This document shows positions 21,261 through 32,951 of a stretch of DNA of 64,000 bases, piece by piece. Below the pieces are notes generated by a model that did not search any database, had not been told where the DNA came from, and worked only from the letters and a program-made list of their open reading frames with translations. The first letter of the stretch is position 1. Each line of letters opens with the position of its first letter. Source of the DNA: Chlorocebus sabaeus (Eukaryota > Chordata > Mammalia > Primates > Cercopithecidae). The stretch covers positions 79,377,208 to 79,441,207 of the forward strand of contig NC_132911.1 in the NCBI RefSeq assembly GCF_047675955.1, given 5' to 3'. The position numbers were made by a program, and so were the translations under genes.

Positions 21261-22451
21261 TAAGAATAGTATACTATTATTTGAAAGGAGAGAGATTAAA
21301 TAATTTAGAAAAGTGGTAGCAGAGTCTAGAAGCAACTAATTCCACTTGCCTTTGGTCATTTCCTTTCTCTCCGTATGAGCTTACTGTACATGCAACTATA
21401 TAACTATTTTTTTCACAGCAACATATTCCTAAGTTTTTAGACTTTTAATATCATACTGTTTTGGCTATAAGTACCTTTCACTTCCATTCCTCATGGATTT
21501 CGCTCATGCCATTGTGTCTGTCCAGAATCACATCTTCCCTGATATCTATATGTTTCCCCATTGCACTCCCTCTAGACTTATCATACTTTTAATGATATAT
21601 TTTAAGGAACTGAAGCTATTCTTATAAATTATCTCTTCTGGTCATCTTATAGAATAATTTTCTCAAAATTAAGCAGACACTTCTTTTATATCTTCTTTTA
21701 TACCTCTGAACCAGGAAGTGAACTCAGAAAAACATTTCCTTCAACACAGGCTTTCATTTGTTTGTTAGGGTGTGCCGGCAATAAATATTTTCTCTCTGGG
21801 ACACCTAAATTATGGCCACTGTTTTAACCTTAATAATATTGTTGAGGTGCAGACCAGACAAGGTTTCCATTATTGCAATTTTTATTTATTGGAGGATGAA
21901 AGGTTGTTTAGTGAAAAGAGTAGATGGGAAGAGCTAATGATTGGCTAAGTACTATGGAACTCCCTGACACTGATCAAATTATGTTAATGTTTAGTTCAGT
22001 ACCTGGGAGTATTACAGTCACTTGTTAAAACTCCATCATGTAACACCTTTTTCAGGCCTGGGATCATGATGAGGTTAGGCATAAATACAATGATTAATTT
22101 TTAATGCAAGTTAATCATCAGATTTAAACATTTTAAATCTGTGTATTCTTTTTCATATTGTTTTTTAAGTGGTTTATTTTTGAAAAAAGTTTTAGTTAAT
22201 GTTCAATGATATTGCTATGACATGAGAAGTGAGGTGATAATAAGTAATCTTTTTAGACCAGTCTTATCAAAAATTTACAGCATACCATGTACTGGCTATT
22301 TGCAGGTATTCTTTTTCTCATGATCTCTGTGTATTTCTTAGAATGCATGTTACCTTGTGAATATCAGTGAGTAGGCTGTGATGTTGAACATCTGACAGGC
22401 ATCCAGATTCTAATTAAGTGTTGAAATAAAAATATTAAAAAATTAAGAATA
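21261..22451. other. no recognised element
   Basis: About 1.2 kb without supportable features. Confidence 0.4.
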
Positions 22452-22774
22452 GGCCAGGCACGGTGGATCACACCTGTAGTCTCAGCACTTTGGAAGGCTG
22501 AGGCGGGGGGATCACTTGAGGTCAGAAGATCAAGACCAGCCTGGCCAACATGGTGAAACCCTGTCTCTACTAAAAATACAAAAATTAGCCTGATGTAATG
22601 GCACCTACCTGTAGTCCCAGCTACTTGGGAGGCTGAGGCAGGAGAATCGCTTGAACCCAGGAGGCAGAGGTTGTAGTGAGCCGAGATTGCACCATTGCAT
22701 ACCAACCTGGGTGACAGAGTGAGACCCCGTCTCAAAAAATAAATAAATAAATAAAATAAATAAAATAAAATAAA
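22452..22774 (+). mobile_element. Alu (AluS-like) with (AAAT)n tail
   Basis: GGCCAGGCACGGTGGATCAC start, both monomers, tail of AAATAAAT/AAAATAAAAT to 22774. Confidence 0.95.
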
Positions 22775-22777
22775 GAC

Positions 22778-22850
22778 TATCTTGGCATCTAGTATACTAC
22801 ATGACAGGTAGTGAATGCCTTGATAAGTATTTGTTGAATGAATGAATATA
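22778..22850 (+). mobile_element. L2 3' end
   Basis: 'gaatgccttgataagtattt' followed by 'gttgaatgaatgaata', the typical L2 3' terminus. It was probably split by the preceding Alu. Confidence 0.65.
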
Positions 22851-23059
22851 TTAATATAATAGGTTAAATTGTAATAAGCCTATATTTCTTTGATTTGGAT
22901 AATAGCAGGGTATATTGAGAAAACTGTGGAAAATAAACAGAATTTATATACTACCCCATAAATGTATATATATGTTATGTGTATTGTATCAAATAACTTA
23001 TATTTTATTAACGCAAATGAACCCTGAAGGTTTGTGTAGCACCTTAAGCCAGCAGTTCT

Positions 23060-23480
23060 TTTCCTCGGTTTGCACCCTTCACAAAGTCTTGCACGTGAAT
23101 AAAAGGAAGTATGTACAGTAATATCAATCAAAGCAATGTTGTTTTTAGTAGTAGAAATCAACAGACAATCTCAGCGTTCATCAATATGCATAAAACATTG
23201 CTTTATATACGTACAATGGAACATTACATTGTGGTGAGAACATATAATAAGAGGTATACCCATCAACATGAGTATTAATATTATTACATACATTTTGTTA
23301 TTGATCAAAACCTAAGGTTAAAGATGAATCGTTTTAATCTATACCTAGCAGGTGGATATATGATTGGAGAGAGGCACAACTAGGGCTTTCCCACAGTGTC
23401 AGTGTTCTCTTTCTTCACTTAGGTAGGTTATTTGGTGTTTCATTTATTGTTAGCCTTTTATCCGCACAAATGCCTTATAT
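23060..23480 (+). mobile_element. degraded L1 fragment (L1M type)
   Basis: 'gttcatcaatatgcataaa', 'acgtacaatggaacattac', 'atgatt...' and later 'aggtggatatatgattgg' follow L1M 3'-end order on the plus strand. Strongly decayed. Confidence 0.45.
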
Positions 23481-23889
23481 GTATGCTTTCATCTCTGATA
23501 TATTTTAAAATTAAAAAGAAAATAAACTATTTCCTAGGGGCAGTAATATGTTAAGTAATATCCTTGTATTTATAGAGCTTCCAGCTACAGTAAAGGTAGA
23601 CATTAATTCAATAACTGCAATTACTCCAAGCTTATTTAATAAGAAGTATGTGATGCCATAAGACTATGCAATAGCTGATACAATCTAATCAAGAAAGTGC
23701 AGAAAGAGCTTCACTGAGAAAGTAGGAACTGAGGTGATATCTAAATGATGAGTGAAAATTAGCTTAGAAAACCAAGGAAAAAAAGAGGAATATTTGCAAA
23801 GGCCTTGTGGCGCAGGAGAGAGCACTGTTAAACATGAAGAAAATAAAGAAGGCCAGTATAGTTGGAGAAAATGGTATCATGACGAATAT
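23481..23889. other. no recognised element
   Basis: Nothing supportable. Confidence 0.35.
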
Positions 23890-24290
23890 TGAGAGGTAGT
23901 AAGGGTCAAAATAAGAATCTTGTAGATAAATGTTAATGCTTTAGCCTTTGCCTATGTTGATGAGAAGCTACTGAGATATTTTAAGCAGGGAGATGATGTC
24001 AACAGATTTACATTTTGAATATATTATTCTGGTGGCAGGTGAAAAATGGATTGGGTGGAGGCAAAGGTAGATACGGGAAGACCAGTCAAGACAGTATTTT
24101 AGTACAGGCGCCAGATCATGATAGCTTAACAGAAGTTACTGGTAGAGAATATCAGAAGAGTAGATTGATTTCAGAGAAATTTTGAGGGCAAAATATAAGG
24201 GACATGGTAATAATTTGGAAATGGCAAGTGTGCAAGGAATTCCTCAAGAATAATTTCTAAGTTTCTAGCTTGCTTAAATGAATGGTTGGT
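23890..24290 (+). repeat. ancient interspersed repeat, same unnamed family as 6380-6690
   Basis: 'tgagaagctactgagatatt', 'aagcagggagatgatgtc', 'ttctggtggcaggtg', 'aaaatggattgggtgg', 'gaagaccagtcaag' form the more complete copy of this old family in the window. Confidence 0.45.
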
Positions 24291-25030
24291 GGTACCCCTC
24301 ACAGAGAGAGAACATAGGAAGAAGACCAAAGGTTAAATGGACTCTCTAACATGGTCAGATTTGTATGCCTAACATCTGTGCATCTTAGATCTCTGAGAGC
24401 AGGTACTGACTCAATTTAGACTTTGTCTTTCAAAAGTTATGTTTCAACAATGTATTTTGTATGGAATTTAATCTTCAATATAGTGTAACTCCATTTTCTC
24501 TCTCTCTTTTTTTTTGTTCTTTAGACAACATACAGACATATTAATATAAAGTAAGTGCTTGGGTTCTGTTTTTCTCTCTTCCATTTCAGTTTCTTACCAT
24601 TGTCCCTACTTCTACCATAGGAATCTCTGGATTTCTTTCCACCACAGGAATCTCTGACTCTAAATCCCACATATTGGAGGATTATTGGTTCTTTGCTACT
24701 CACCATGGTTAATTAATACTCACTTCTCATAATGAAGCTGGTAGTATCTAATGTAAGCCTTGTTCCAGGATTAGCAAAGATCATGACATTTCATAAAAGT
24801 GTAGCAAAGTGAAGCATAGCTCTGTGTTTTTTTCCTTTTAAAGTGGAAAGGCCCATCAGGTCCAAAAGTCTGAGTTGAAGAAAGAAGGCTAGAATCATAG
24901 CCTTTCATTGCAGTCTTCCAATCAGAAACCCCATAGTTATCCTTTCCTTGAATTTCTGACAGTATGGTAGACCGAATGTCTACAGAAATCCTTTCATTAA
25001 CAAAAAACCTAAAGATTCCAGACTGTATAG
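24291..25030. other. no recognised element
   Basis: Contains a short TC/T run at about 24495-24518; otherwise nothing supportable. Confidence 0.4.
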
Positions 25031-25288
25031 CCGAGGCCGACGGATAACGAGGTCAGGAGATCGAGACCATCCTGGCTAACACAGTGAAACACTCGTCTCT
25101 ACTAAACACTCGTCTCTACTAAAAATACAAAAAATTAGCCAGGCATGATGGCTTGTGCCTGTAGTCCCAGCTACTAGGGAGGCTGAGGCAGGAGAATCGT
25201 TTGACCCTGGGAGGCGGAGGTTGCAATGAGCCAAGATCTCACCACTACACTCCAGCCTGGTCAACAGAGCAAGACTTCATCTCAAAAA

Positions 25289-25327
<39 letters not shown>

Positions 25328-25329
25328 AA
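25031..25329 (+). mobile_element. 5'-truncated Alu with internal 17-bp duplication and (AAAT)n tail
   Basis: Begins within the left monomer (CCGAGGCCGACGGATAACGAGG). AAACACTCGTCTCTACT is duplicated in tandem (25087-25103, 25104-25120). The tail is about 11 AAAT units at 25286-25329. Confidence 0.93.
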
Positions 25330-25636
25330 ATTTTAAAAATAAACTAATTGCATAGCTGAGTTGGTGGAAAGTAAGGGGAATTCTCAGAGTCCATGAACAG
25401 CATGAAATAACAAATCAAGAGAAGTAAGCAAGATGAATGTCACTGAAACAGACATTTTCTCTGAAGATGTTTGGCAGTTCTTCATTACATACAGCCTAGG
25501 ATTTAAAAGACCATTTTTTTTGGTAAACAAATTTAGTTTGGGCTGGCAAAAGTTGGCTGATTTGACTGCAAATACCTCGGCATGAATAGGATCCCTGAAA
25601 GGCAATACTTATTGTGAATTAAATAAGTAAATAAAA

Positions 25637-25656
25637 GAGACGGGGGGTAGGGAGGG

Positions 25657-25688
<32 letters not shown>

Positions 25689-25690
25689 AT
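25637..25690. repeat. GA-rich simple repeat
   Basis: GAGACGGGGGG, GGGAGGGGAGAGAGAG and then (GA)n, ending GAATG. Confidence 0.9.
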
Positions 25691-26799
25691 GCTGTTGAGA
25701 GAGATATTTGGTTCTGGGTGTAGTGAAGGAAAAGGAAAGTTTCACCAGAAGAAAATTCGTAACCTCTCCATTATGTAAGCCATATTCATAGTACATATGT
25801 AACCTCAAAACCTCTAAAGGTAAAATTTTACTTTTAAGTGACACTTGGTTGATAGTGTCCCCAAGTACTTTGCAGAAGCATGCAAAAATCCTGTTAAAAG
25901 AAAACACTTTAAATAAAGGTCCAAAATAACTCTCATAGATAAAATTTCAAAGGACATGAGATTGCATTAAAAAGATAATCACTAAATACAGACAGAATAG
26001 AACATCTCAGTGAAAGAAATCAGTAAAAACAAACTGCAGAAGTAGATTACAAAGATTGTTGTTAGAAATTTCATTTGTAGAATGTAAATTAATTATATAT
26101 GATGTTCAATAATATAATTATTAAAAATATGGTAAAAGACAGAAGACTATAAAAACAAACAGATGCTTTTAAAAAATAACCAAAGAGCATTTTGAGATAT
26201 GAAGAAAAATTAACAAATGAAAGTTGAAATTTATTCTATGTGTTATACAGCAGAGTAGACATAGCTGAAAAGGGAATTTTTGAAATAGAAGATAGATCTG
26301 AGAAAAGTATATAGAAGGTAAAGCGAGGAGACAGAGCTGGAAAATACAAGAGACTTTAGGAGATAGGGAGGACAGAAAGAGAAATTGCAACATACATCTA
26401 ATTGGAGAGCTGGAATGAGGGAAGAGAAAAAACATGGGTGAGATGTTTAAAGTGATAATAGTTGAATTACTTTTAGAATTGATGAAAGACATAGATCTTC
26501 ATATTCACATAGCAAAACAAATCTTAAGTTAATTATAATTATGGTATAATCACAAAACGGTTTGATATATTACAGTGGAATCACTGAACGTTGATCGAGA
26601 TTTGTAAACAGCAGAAAAAGATAATATAGAAAATAGAAGACAGTAGTATATGATAAACATGAATCTAAACATATCAGTGATCACAAATATGTTGAGTTAA
26701 ATTTTCAATTAAAGGCGATTATCAGACAGAAAACAAAACACTACAAAGAAAATTCCACTTCTGTTGTTTATAGGAACACACCTAAACTAAAGAATATAG

Positions 26800-27107
26800 A
26801 TGCTGAGTGCAGTGGCTCACACCTGTAATCCCAGCACTTACAACAGTGGCTGAAGTAGGAGTATAGCTGGAACCAAAGAGTTGCAGACCAGCCTGGGCCA
26901 CATAGGGAGACCCCATCTCTACAGAAATAAAAAGGAAAATAATTACCCAGGCATCATGATGTGCCTGTAGTCCCAGCTACTCAGAAGGCTAAGGAGGGAG
27001 GATAGTTTGAGCCTAGGAGTTTGAGGCTATAGGTTAAACCATGATTGTACCACTGCACTCCAACCTGGCTTACAGCCCTGTATTTAAAAAAAAAAAAAAA
27101 AAAAAAA
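26800..27107 (+). mobile_element. AluJ inside the fossil L1
   Basis: Diverged Alu: TGCTGAGTGCAGTGGCTC start, 'accagcctgggccacatagg', A-run of about 22 at the end. Confidence 0.92.
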
Positions 27108-27175
27108 GACTACAGAAAATTTTAAAAGTAAAAAGATGGGAAAAGATATACCAAAAGAAAAAAAAAAAAAGAATT

Positions 27176-27490
27176 TATTTATTTATTTATTTATTTATTT
27201 ATTTGTTATTATTATTACTTTTTTGAGAAGTAATCTCACTCTGTTGCCCAGGCTGGAGTGCAGTGGCACCATCTTGACACACTGCAACCTCTGCCTCCTG
27301 GTTTCAAGTGACTCTTGTGCCTCAGCCTCCCAAGAAGCTGGGATTATGTCTGGCTAATTTTTGTGTTTTTAGTAGATATGGGGTTTCACCACGTTGGCCA
27401 GGCTGGTCTCAAACTGCTGGTCTCAAGTGATCCACCCGCTTCAGCCTCCCAAAGCACTGTGATTACAGGCATAAGCCACCATGCCCAGCC
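27176..27490 (-). mobile_element. Alu inside the fossil L1, (TTTA)n tail
   Basis: TTTA repeat then antisense Alu, with a short deletion after GCTGGGATTA. Flanked by AGAATTTA on the left and AGAATTTA(C) on the right, its target-site duplication. Confidence 0.94.
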
Positions 27491-27541
27491 AGAATTTACT
27501 TTTTAAATAACATAATAAGGAAATTCTAAGACAAAAATACT

Positions 27542-28400
27542 GTTCTATATGGTAGCTAGCTTCTGAGATGCCACCCAGCAATCCTTGTCCTCCGGTATTC
27601 ATGACTTTTTATAAGACTCATCTAAGAATGAATAGGTATGATCTTTTTAACCAATAAGATAGTCCAGAAATGACAATGTGTGATTTCTGAGGTTAAGTTA
27701 TAAAGTACAGTGTAGCTTTCACCTTATTCTTTTGGAACACTTTATGGGGGACCATCAGCTGGAATTCTGTGTAAACATTTAGACAGTTCTGTGGAAAGGT
27801 ACATATTTAATGAATTGAAGCCTCAACAGACACTAACAATTTGCCAGCTATTTGAGTGAGCCATTTGAAAAGAAGATCCCTGCCCCAGTGAAGTCTTTGG
27901 ATGTCTGTACTCCTGCTAAGACCTTGAGTGTGCCCTGTGAGAGATCTCAAAACAGAAACACACAGCTAAACTGCTCCCAAATTTCTGACCCATAGAAGCT
28001 ATAAGAAGGCCAGGTCAGATGGTCCATGACTCTAATCTGAGTACTTTTGGATGCTGAGGCAGGAGGATGGCTTGAGGCTAAGAATTAGAGACCGGCCTGG
28101 TCAACATAGCAAGACCCCATCTCTACAAAAGAGAAAAAGAAAAACGTTAGCCAGGCATGGTGGTGTGCACCCATAGTTTTAGCTACTTAGGAGACTGAGG
28201 CAGAGGATCACTTGAGCCCAAGAGTTTGAGAGTTCAGTGAGCTTTGATGGGACCATGACACTATAGCCTGGGTGACAGAGAGCGACCCTGTCTCAGAACA
28301 AAGGAAAAAAAAAAAGAAAGAAAGAAACTTTAAGATAAATTTTAATTGTTGCTTTAGGCCATTAAATCTCTAAGCAACTCAACTCAACAAGAAAATATGA
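27542..28400 (+). mobile_element. MLT1-type LTR inside the fossil L1, itself split by an Alu
   Basis: 'attgaagcctcaacagacac', 'tttgccagctatttgagtga', 'tgagagatctcaaaac', 'acacagctaaactgctccc' before the Alu at 28008-28327. The LTR continues after it with 'ttgttgctttaggcc'-type sequence ('aattgttgctttaggccatt'). A solo MaLR LTR; subgroup not resolved. Confidence 0.7.
28008..28327 (+). mobile_element. AluJ inside the MLT1 LTR
   Basis: GGCCAGGTCAGATGGTCC start, strongly diverged, A/GAAA tail to 28327. Third level of nesting: Alu in MLT1 in L1. Confidence 0.9.
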
Positions 28401-28446
28401 TTGTATTTACTGATTGATTTTCAAATGTTTTCCTATTATTATTATC

Positions 28447-28481
<35 letters not shown>
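28447..28481. repeat. (AGT)n microsatellite
   Basis: About 11 perfect AGT units, preceded by ATT repeats, at the tail end of the following antisense Alu monomer. Confidence 0.95.
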
Positions 28482-28600
28482 AGACAAGGTCTCACTATTA
28501 TGTTGCACAGGCAGGTCTCAAACTCCTGGGCTTCCGTGATCCTCCCACCTCAGCCTCCCAAAGTGCTGGGATTACAGGCATGAGCCACCAAGCTTAGCTG
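28482..28600 (-). mobile_element. single left-arm Alu monomer (FLAM-like)
   Basis: 'gagacaaggtctcactatta', 'caggtctcaaactcctgggc', 'aagtgctgggattacagg', ending GAGCCACCAAGC. Only one arm is present. Confidence 0.8.
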
Positions 28601-28889
28601 AAGATACAATTTTAAACCTTTATGCATGCAAGTATAATGTCAAAATAAACTAGGTAATAATTTGCATACATTTTAATATATCATTACAGCTGGAAACTTT
28701 AAGACAACTATATCAGCAATTCTAATATTGACCAGCCAAAAAACAGTAAGTATATAGAAGATTTTATAAATTGCAAAAGACTAATGTCATATAACTATAG
28801 TCTCTGACTTTAGCACAGTTAAAATAGGATTCAATATAAAGATAAGAAGCCTCTAGTTTGGAAATAAAAAATAGGTACCTTAAAATAAC

Positions 28890-29194
28890 TTGATTGATTG
28901 ATTGATTGATTGATTGAGACCGAGTCTCATTCTGCTGTCAGACAGAAGTGCAGTGGTGAGATCTTGGCTCACTGCAACCTCTGCTTCCCAGGTTTAAACG
29001 ATTCTCCTTCCTCAGCCTCCTGAGTAGCTGGGATTATAGGCACCTGCCACCCCGCCCAGCTAATTTTTGTATTTTTAGTAGAGATGGGGTTTCACCATGT
29101 TGGCCAGGATGGTCTTGATCTGCTGACCGCATGATCCGCCCGCCTCTGCCTCCCAAAGTGCTGGGATTACAGGCGTGAGCCACTGTGCCCAGCC
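28890..29194 (-). mobile_element. Alu inside the fossil L1, (TTGA)n tail
   Basis: ATTGATTGATTG repeat at about 28890-28917, then full antisense Alu. AAATAAC-like duplication on both sides; L1 ORF2 resumes immediately after. Confidence 0.94.
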
Positions 29195-30474
29195 TAAATA
29201 ACCTATTTTCCAAGAAGAAATCATAATGGAAATTAGAAATTGTTTAAAAATGAATGATCATGAAAATGCCACATATCAAACCATCTGGAATAGCACCGAA
29301 GTAGAAACAAAAGGGGAAGTTAAGGCCTTAACAAGCTTATAATATAGGAAAAAACAGTGCACATAGATGAGATAAACACCCAACTAAACAAGTCAGAAAC
29401 AGAACAACAAAATAAACACAAAGAAGTAGAAGGAAAGAAGTCGTAATGATAAAAATGTAATAAACAAGGAAACAATAATACAATAGAAAATGACAAATAG
29501 GGAGTGAAAAACAACACTTAAAATTTGAAAACTCCTAACAAAATGATTCCAGAACACAAATGACAAGGCCAACACACACATACACACACAAATCAGGCAA
29601 GAAAAGTGAGATATAACTATGATGAAGCAGGTATTGCAATGATAATACAGGGACACGATAAATAGCTTTACACCTGTACACTTAAAAAATTTAAAATAGT
29701 AATGTGTCCACAAAAATATAATTTCTCAAAAATAACATTTGAAGAAATAGAAAAACTTAGTAGTCTGATAATCATTAAGGACTTGAACCCGTTGTCAAAA
29801 ATCTCTCCATAAAGAAAGTACGAATCTCAATAACTGATTTTACAGGTGCATTTACCTAACAGTTAAGGAATCTGTAATTTCAGTCTTACTTTAACTCTTT
29901 AAAAGACCAGAACATTTGGAAACACTCTACAACTTATTTCATGAGGCTAGTGTAATTCTGATATCAAACCAACACAAAATACAAGAAGGAAAAAATAGTA
30001 GGTCCATCTGACTCAAGCACAGATGCAAAGGCCCTATACAAAATATTAGGAAAACAAAACCTAATTTGTTTATAAAAGATAAATCATGATCACAGGTTTA
30101 TTATAGAAATGCAAACTTGATTCATTATTAGAAATCTACTAATGTGTTCACCAAATTTATAGGTTAGAAGTAAAATCTATTACAGTCATCTTACAAATAC
30201 GGAAAAACAACCTATAAAATTAATGTCAATTCATGTATTTGTTAAAAAAGCTTAACAACCTAAAAATACAAGAGACTACCTTTACTATAATAAAGTGCAG
30301 TTACCAAACTTTTTTTTACTAAATATCTCATTCCATGGTGAAACATTAAAATCCAGAGTAAATCAATGATGCCTATTTTTACCACATCAATTCAACACTG
30401 TACTGCAGACTGGACCCAGGGCAATGGCAAGAGAAAAAGCAACAAGTTATTAGGCTCTGAAAAGAAAAAAATAA

Positions 30475-30770
30475 TTTTTGTTGTTGTTTTGAGATAGTCT
30501 CGCTCTGTCACCTAGCCTGGAGTGCAGTGGCAAGATCTTGGCTCACTGCAGCCTCCGCCTCCCGGGTTCAAGTGATTCTCCTGACTCAGCCTCCCAAGAA
30601 GCTGGGATTACAGGCATGTACCACCATGCTCAGCTAATTTTTGTATTTTTAGTAGAGATGGGGTTTCTCCATATTAGCCAGGCTAGTCTCGAACTCCTAA
30701 CCTCAGGTGATCCACCCGTCTTGGCCTCCCAAAGTGCTGGAATTACAGGTGTGAGCCGCCACACACAGCC
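30475..30770 (-). mobile_element. Alu (AluS-like) inside the fossil L1
   Basis: TTTTTGTTGTTGTTTTGAGA tail/start, complete antisense Alu to CACACACAGCC. Confidence 0.94.
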
Positions 30771-31619
30771 AATAAACAAATTTTAATGTTCTATAAAAGA
30801 TAGGACTTCCTATTTTAAAAAATCTATTGAAGAAGTTTTAGTAATTTTTTACTATAAAATCCAAATACATCATTCATGTGCATTTATGTATATCAATAGT
30901 CTGCTGTTACTGTCTTAACTTTGAAATTTTCTGTTATAATAGCAACATAAATTATAAGGTACCTCAGAATAATGGGAAAATGCAAGTTGTTTACATGGGA
31001 GAGAATAAAATTGTATTGAAAAACATTAGAAGACACTTAAATAAATCAAAAATTATAAATAGGAGGACACTGTTTTCAAAACAACAGTTTTACTCAAATT
31101 GGTTTATGTTTTAATGCAATTCCTACAATTCTTATTGTCTCACCAGGACTTTTCATGAAAGTTGACTAGCTCATTTGAACATTTATGTGGTAGATAAAAT
31201 GGACAAGAATTACTGATTTGCTCTTGAAAAAGTAGGACAAGGAAAGACCTCTTGCCCTATCAGATATCAAGATCTATTTTAAAACTATTCTAATTATTAC
31301 AATATATTGTTAGTTTAGAAATATATTGCTGAAACAGAATGCTCAGCCCATAAACAACCCACACTTCTGTGGAAACTCATTCTCTGAGCCTGCATTGCAG
31401 ATCAGTGGAGAAAGGGTAGTTGTCTGAACAAAAGATACTGGGAAAACTGGTAGTTAATATAGAAAAGATGAAACTGGATCCCACCTCACACTTAAAATTC
31501 AATTCCAATTGGCTTAATAGGCGAAATTTGAAAGGGACGTAAGAGAATATCCTTTTGATTACTTTTCATGAAAGAATTACTTTTAAAAAGAAGCAAAGCT
31601 GTAAAGAGACACTGAAACA

Positions 31620-31904
31620 CCAGGTGCAGTAGCTCAGGCCTGTAATACCAGCACTTTGGGAGGCCGAGGCGGGCGGAGCATGAGGTCAGGAGATCGATAC
31701 CATCCTGGCTAACACAGAGAAACTCCGTCTGTACTAAAAATACAAAAAAATTAGCCGGGCGTGGTGGCGGGCACCTGTAGTCCCAGCTGCTCGGGAGGCT
31801 GAGGCAGGAGAATGGCGTGAACCCAGGAGGCGGAGCTTGTAGTGAGCCGAGTTCACGCCACTGTACTCTAGCCTGGGCAACAAGCGAGACTCCTTCTCAG
31901 GAAA

Positions 31905-31957
<53 letters not shown>
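31620..31957 (+). mobile_element. AluY inside the fossil L1, with (AG)n replacing the A tail
   Basis: Body 31621-31900 with GGCGGGCGGAGCATGAGG and GGCGTGAACCCAGGAGGCGG. The tail has turned into a GA repeat with a perfect (AG) run of about 41 bases (31917-31957). Target-site duplication CTGAAACA on both sides (about 31611-31618 and 31958-31965). Confidence 0.94.
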
Positions 31958-31960
<3 letters not shown>

Positions 31961-31993
31961 AAACATATTTAAAGTTTAAAGTGAAAACTTTGT

Positions 31994-32322
31994 CCAGGCT
32001 CAGTGGCTCACACCTGTAATCTCAGCACTTTGGGAGGCTGACATGGGAGGATCACTTGAGGCCAGGAGTTTGCAACCAGCCTGGGCAACACAGTGAGACC
32101 CCTGTCTCTGCACAAAATAAAAAAGTTAGCTGGGCATGGTGGTGCATGCCTGTAGTCCCAGCTACTCAGGAGGCTGAGGCTGGAGGATCGCTTAAGCCCA
32201 GGAGTTCAAAGCAGCTGTGAGCTATGATTGTGCCACTGCATTTCAGCCTGGGCTGAGCATCAGAAAAACATTGTTTCTTTAAAAACAAAAACAAAAAAGC
32301 AAAAACAAAAACAAAAACAAAA
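31994..32322 (+). mobile_element. AluJ inside the fossil L1, (AAAAAC)n tail
   Basis: CCAGGCTCAGTGGCTCACAC start, 'ttgaggccaggagtttgcaa', tail of AAAAACAAAAAC to 32322. Confidence 0.93.
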
Positions 32323-32835
32323 CTCTGTTGGTGGTCAGACACTATAAAAGACTGCAATGGCATTCCAAAAGCTGGGAGAAAATATTTGCATTGCCCATGA
32401 CCAACAAAGTTTCGAATATAAAAAGAGTCAGTCAACTAAAAAAAAAACTCGATAGAAAAGTGGGAATAAGGTATAGACGTTTCATAGAAATATTTGTAAA
32501 CATATTTGCACTTATCTATGATTAGAGAAAAGCAAGTTTAAACTGAAATTCTTCTGTCATATTCATCATATTTCCAGGTATTAAGTGTATAACACTATCA
32601 GCATTAGTGAGTAACAGGAACTGGCATACACTGTAGGCAAAGTGAATCTTTCTACAATCCCTCTAGAAATCTATTTGGAATCAATGGTAAAGTTAAGCTA
32701 TAATACTGAGAAAGCAGTTCCACTGCTAAGTATATGTCAGGGCAAGGGGCCTTAAACTATCCAGGACAAAGGAAGAACGTTTTTTAAAATTTCCAGTCTT
32801 TTATAAAATGTGACAAAAATAAATTATTTAAAAAA

Positions 32836-32951
32836 CGGCTTGAACCCAGGAGGTGGAGGTTGCAGTGAGCCAAGATCACGCCACTGCACTCCAGCCTGGC
32901 GACAGAGCAAGATTCTGTCTCAAAAAAACAAACAAACAACAACAACAACAA
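32836..32951 (+). mobile_element. 5'-truncated Alu (right-arm end)
   Basis: Starts GGCTTGAACCCAGGAGGTGG and runs through TCTGTCTCAAAAAAAC to an (AAC)n tail. Confidence 0.92.

Larger units (their letters stand above)
25900..32760 (+). mobile_element. fossil L1 (L1M/L1ME-like), co-linear but split by one LTR and nine Alus
   Basis: L1 pieces in the correct plus-strand order lie at about 25900-26799, 27108-27175, 27491-27540, 28400-28445, 28601-28889, 29195-30474, 30771-31619, 31958-31993 and 32323-32760. Examples: 'gaattgatgaaagacatag' (before ORF2), 'gatgggaaaagatatacc' (ORF2 endonuclease region), 'aaatcataatggaaattag', 'agatgcaaaggccctatac' (reverse-transcriptase region), 'actgggaaaactgg', 'gctgggagaaaatatttgc' (C-terminal). 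Numerous stops and small indels leave no coding potential. The upstream edge is fuzzy and the 3' UTR is not seen. Confidence 0.75.

Noticed and set aside
29320..29713. Hydrophobic antisense frames of 65-106 codons
   Set aside because: They lie antisense to fossil L1 ORF2; A-rich L1 sense sequence gives Phe/Leu-rich antisense peptides.
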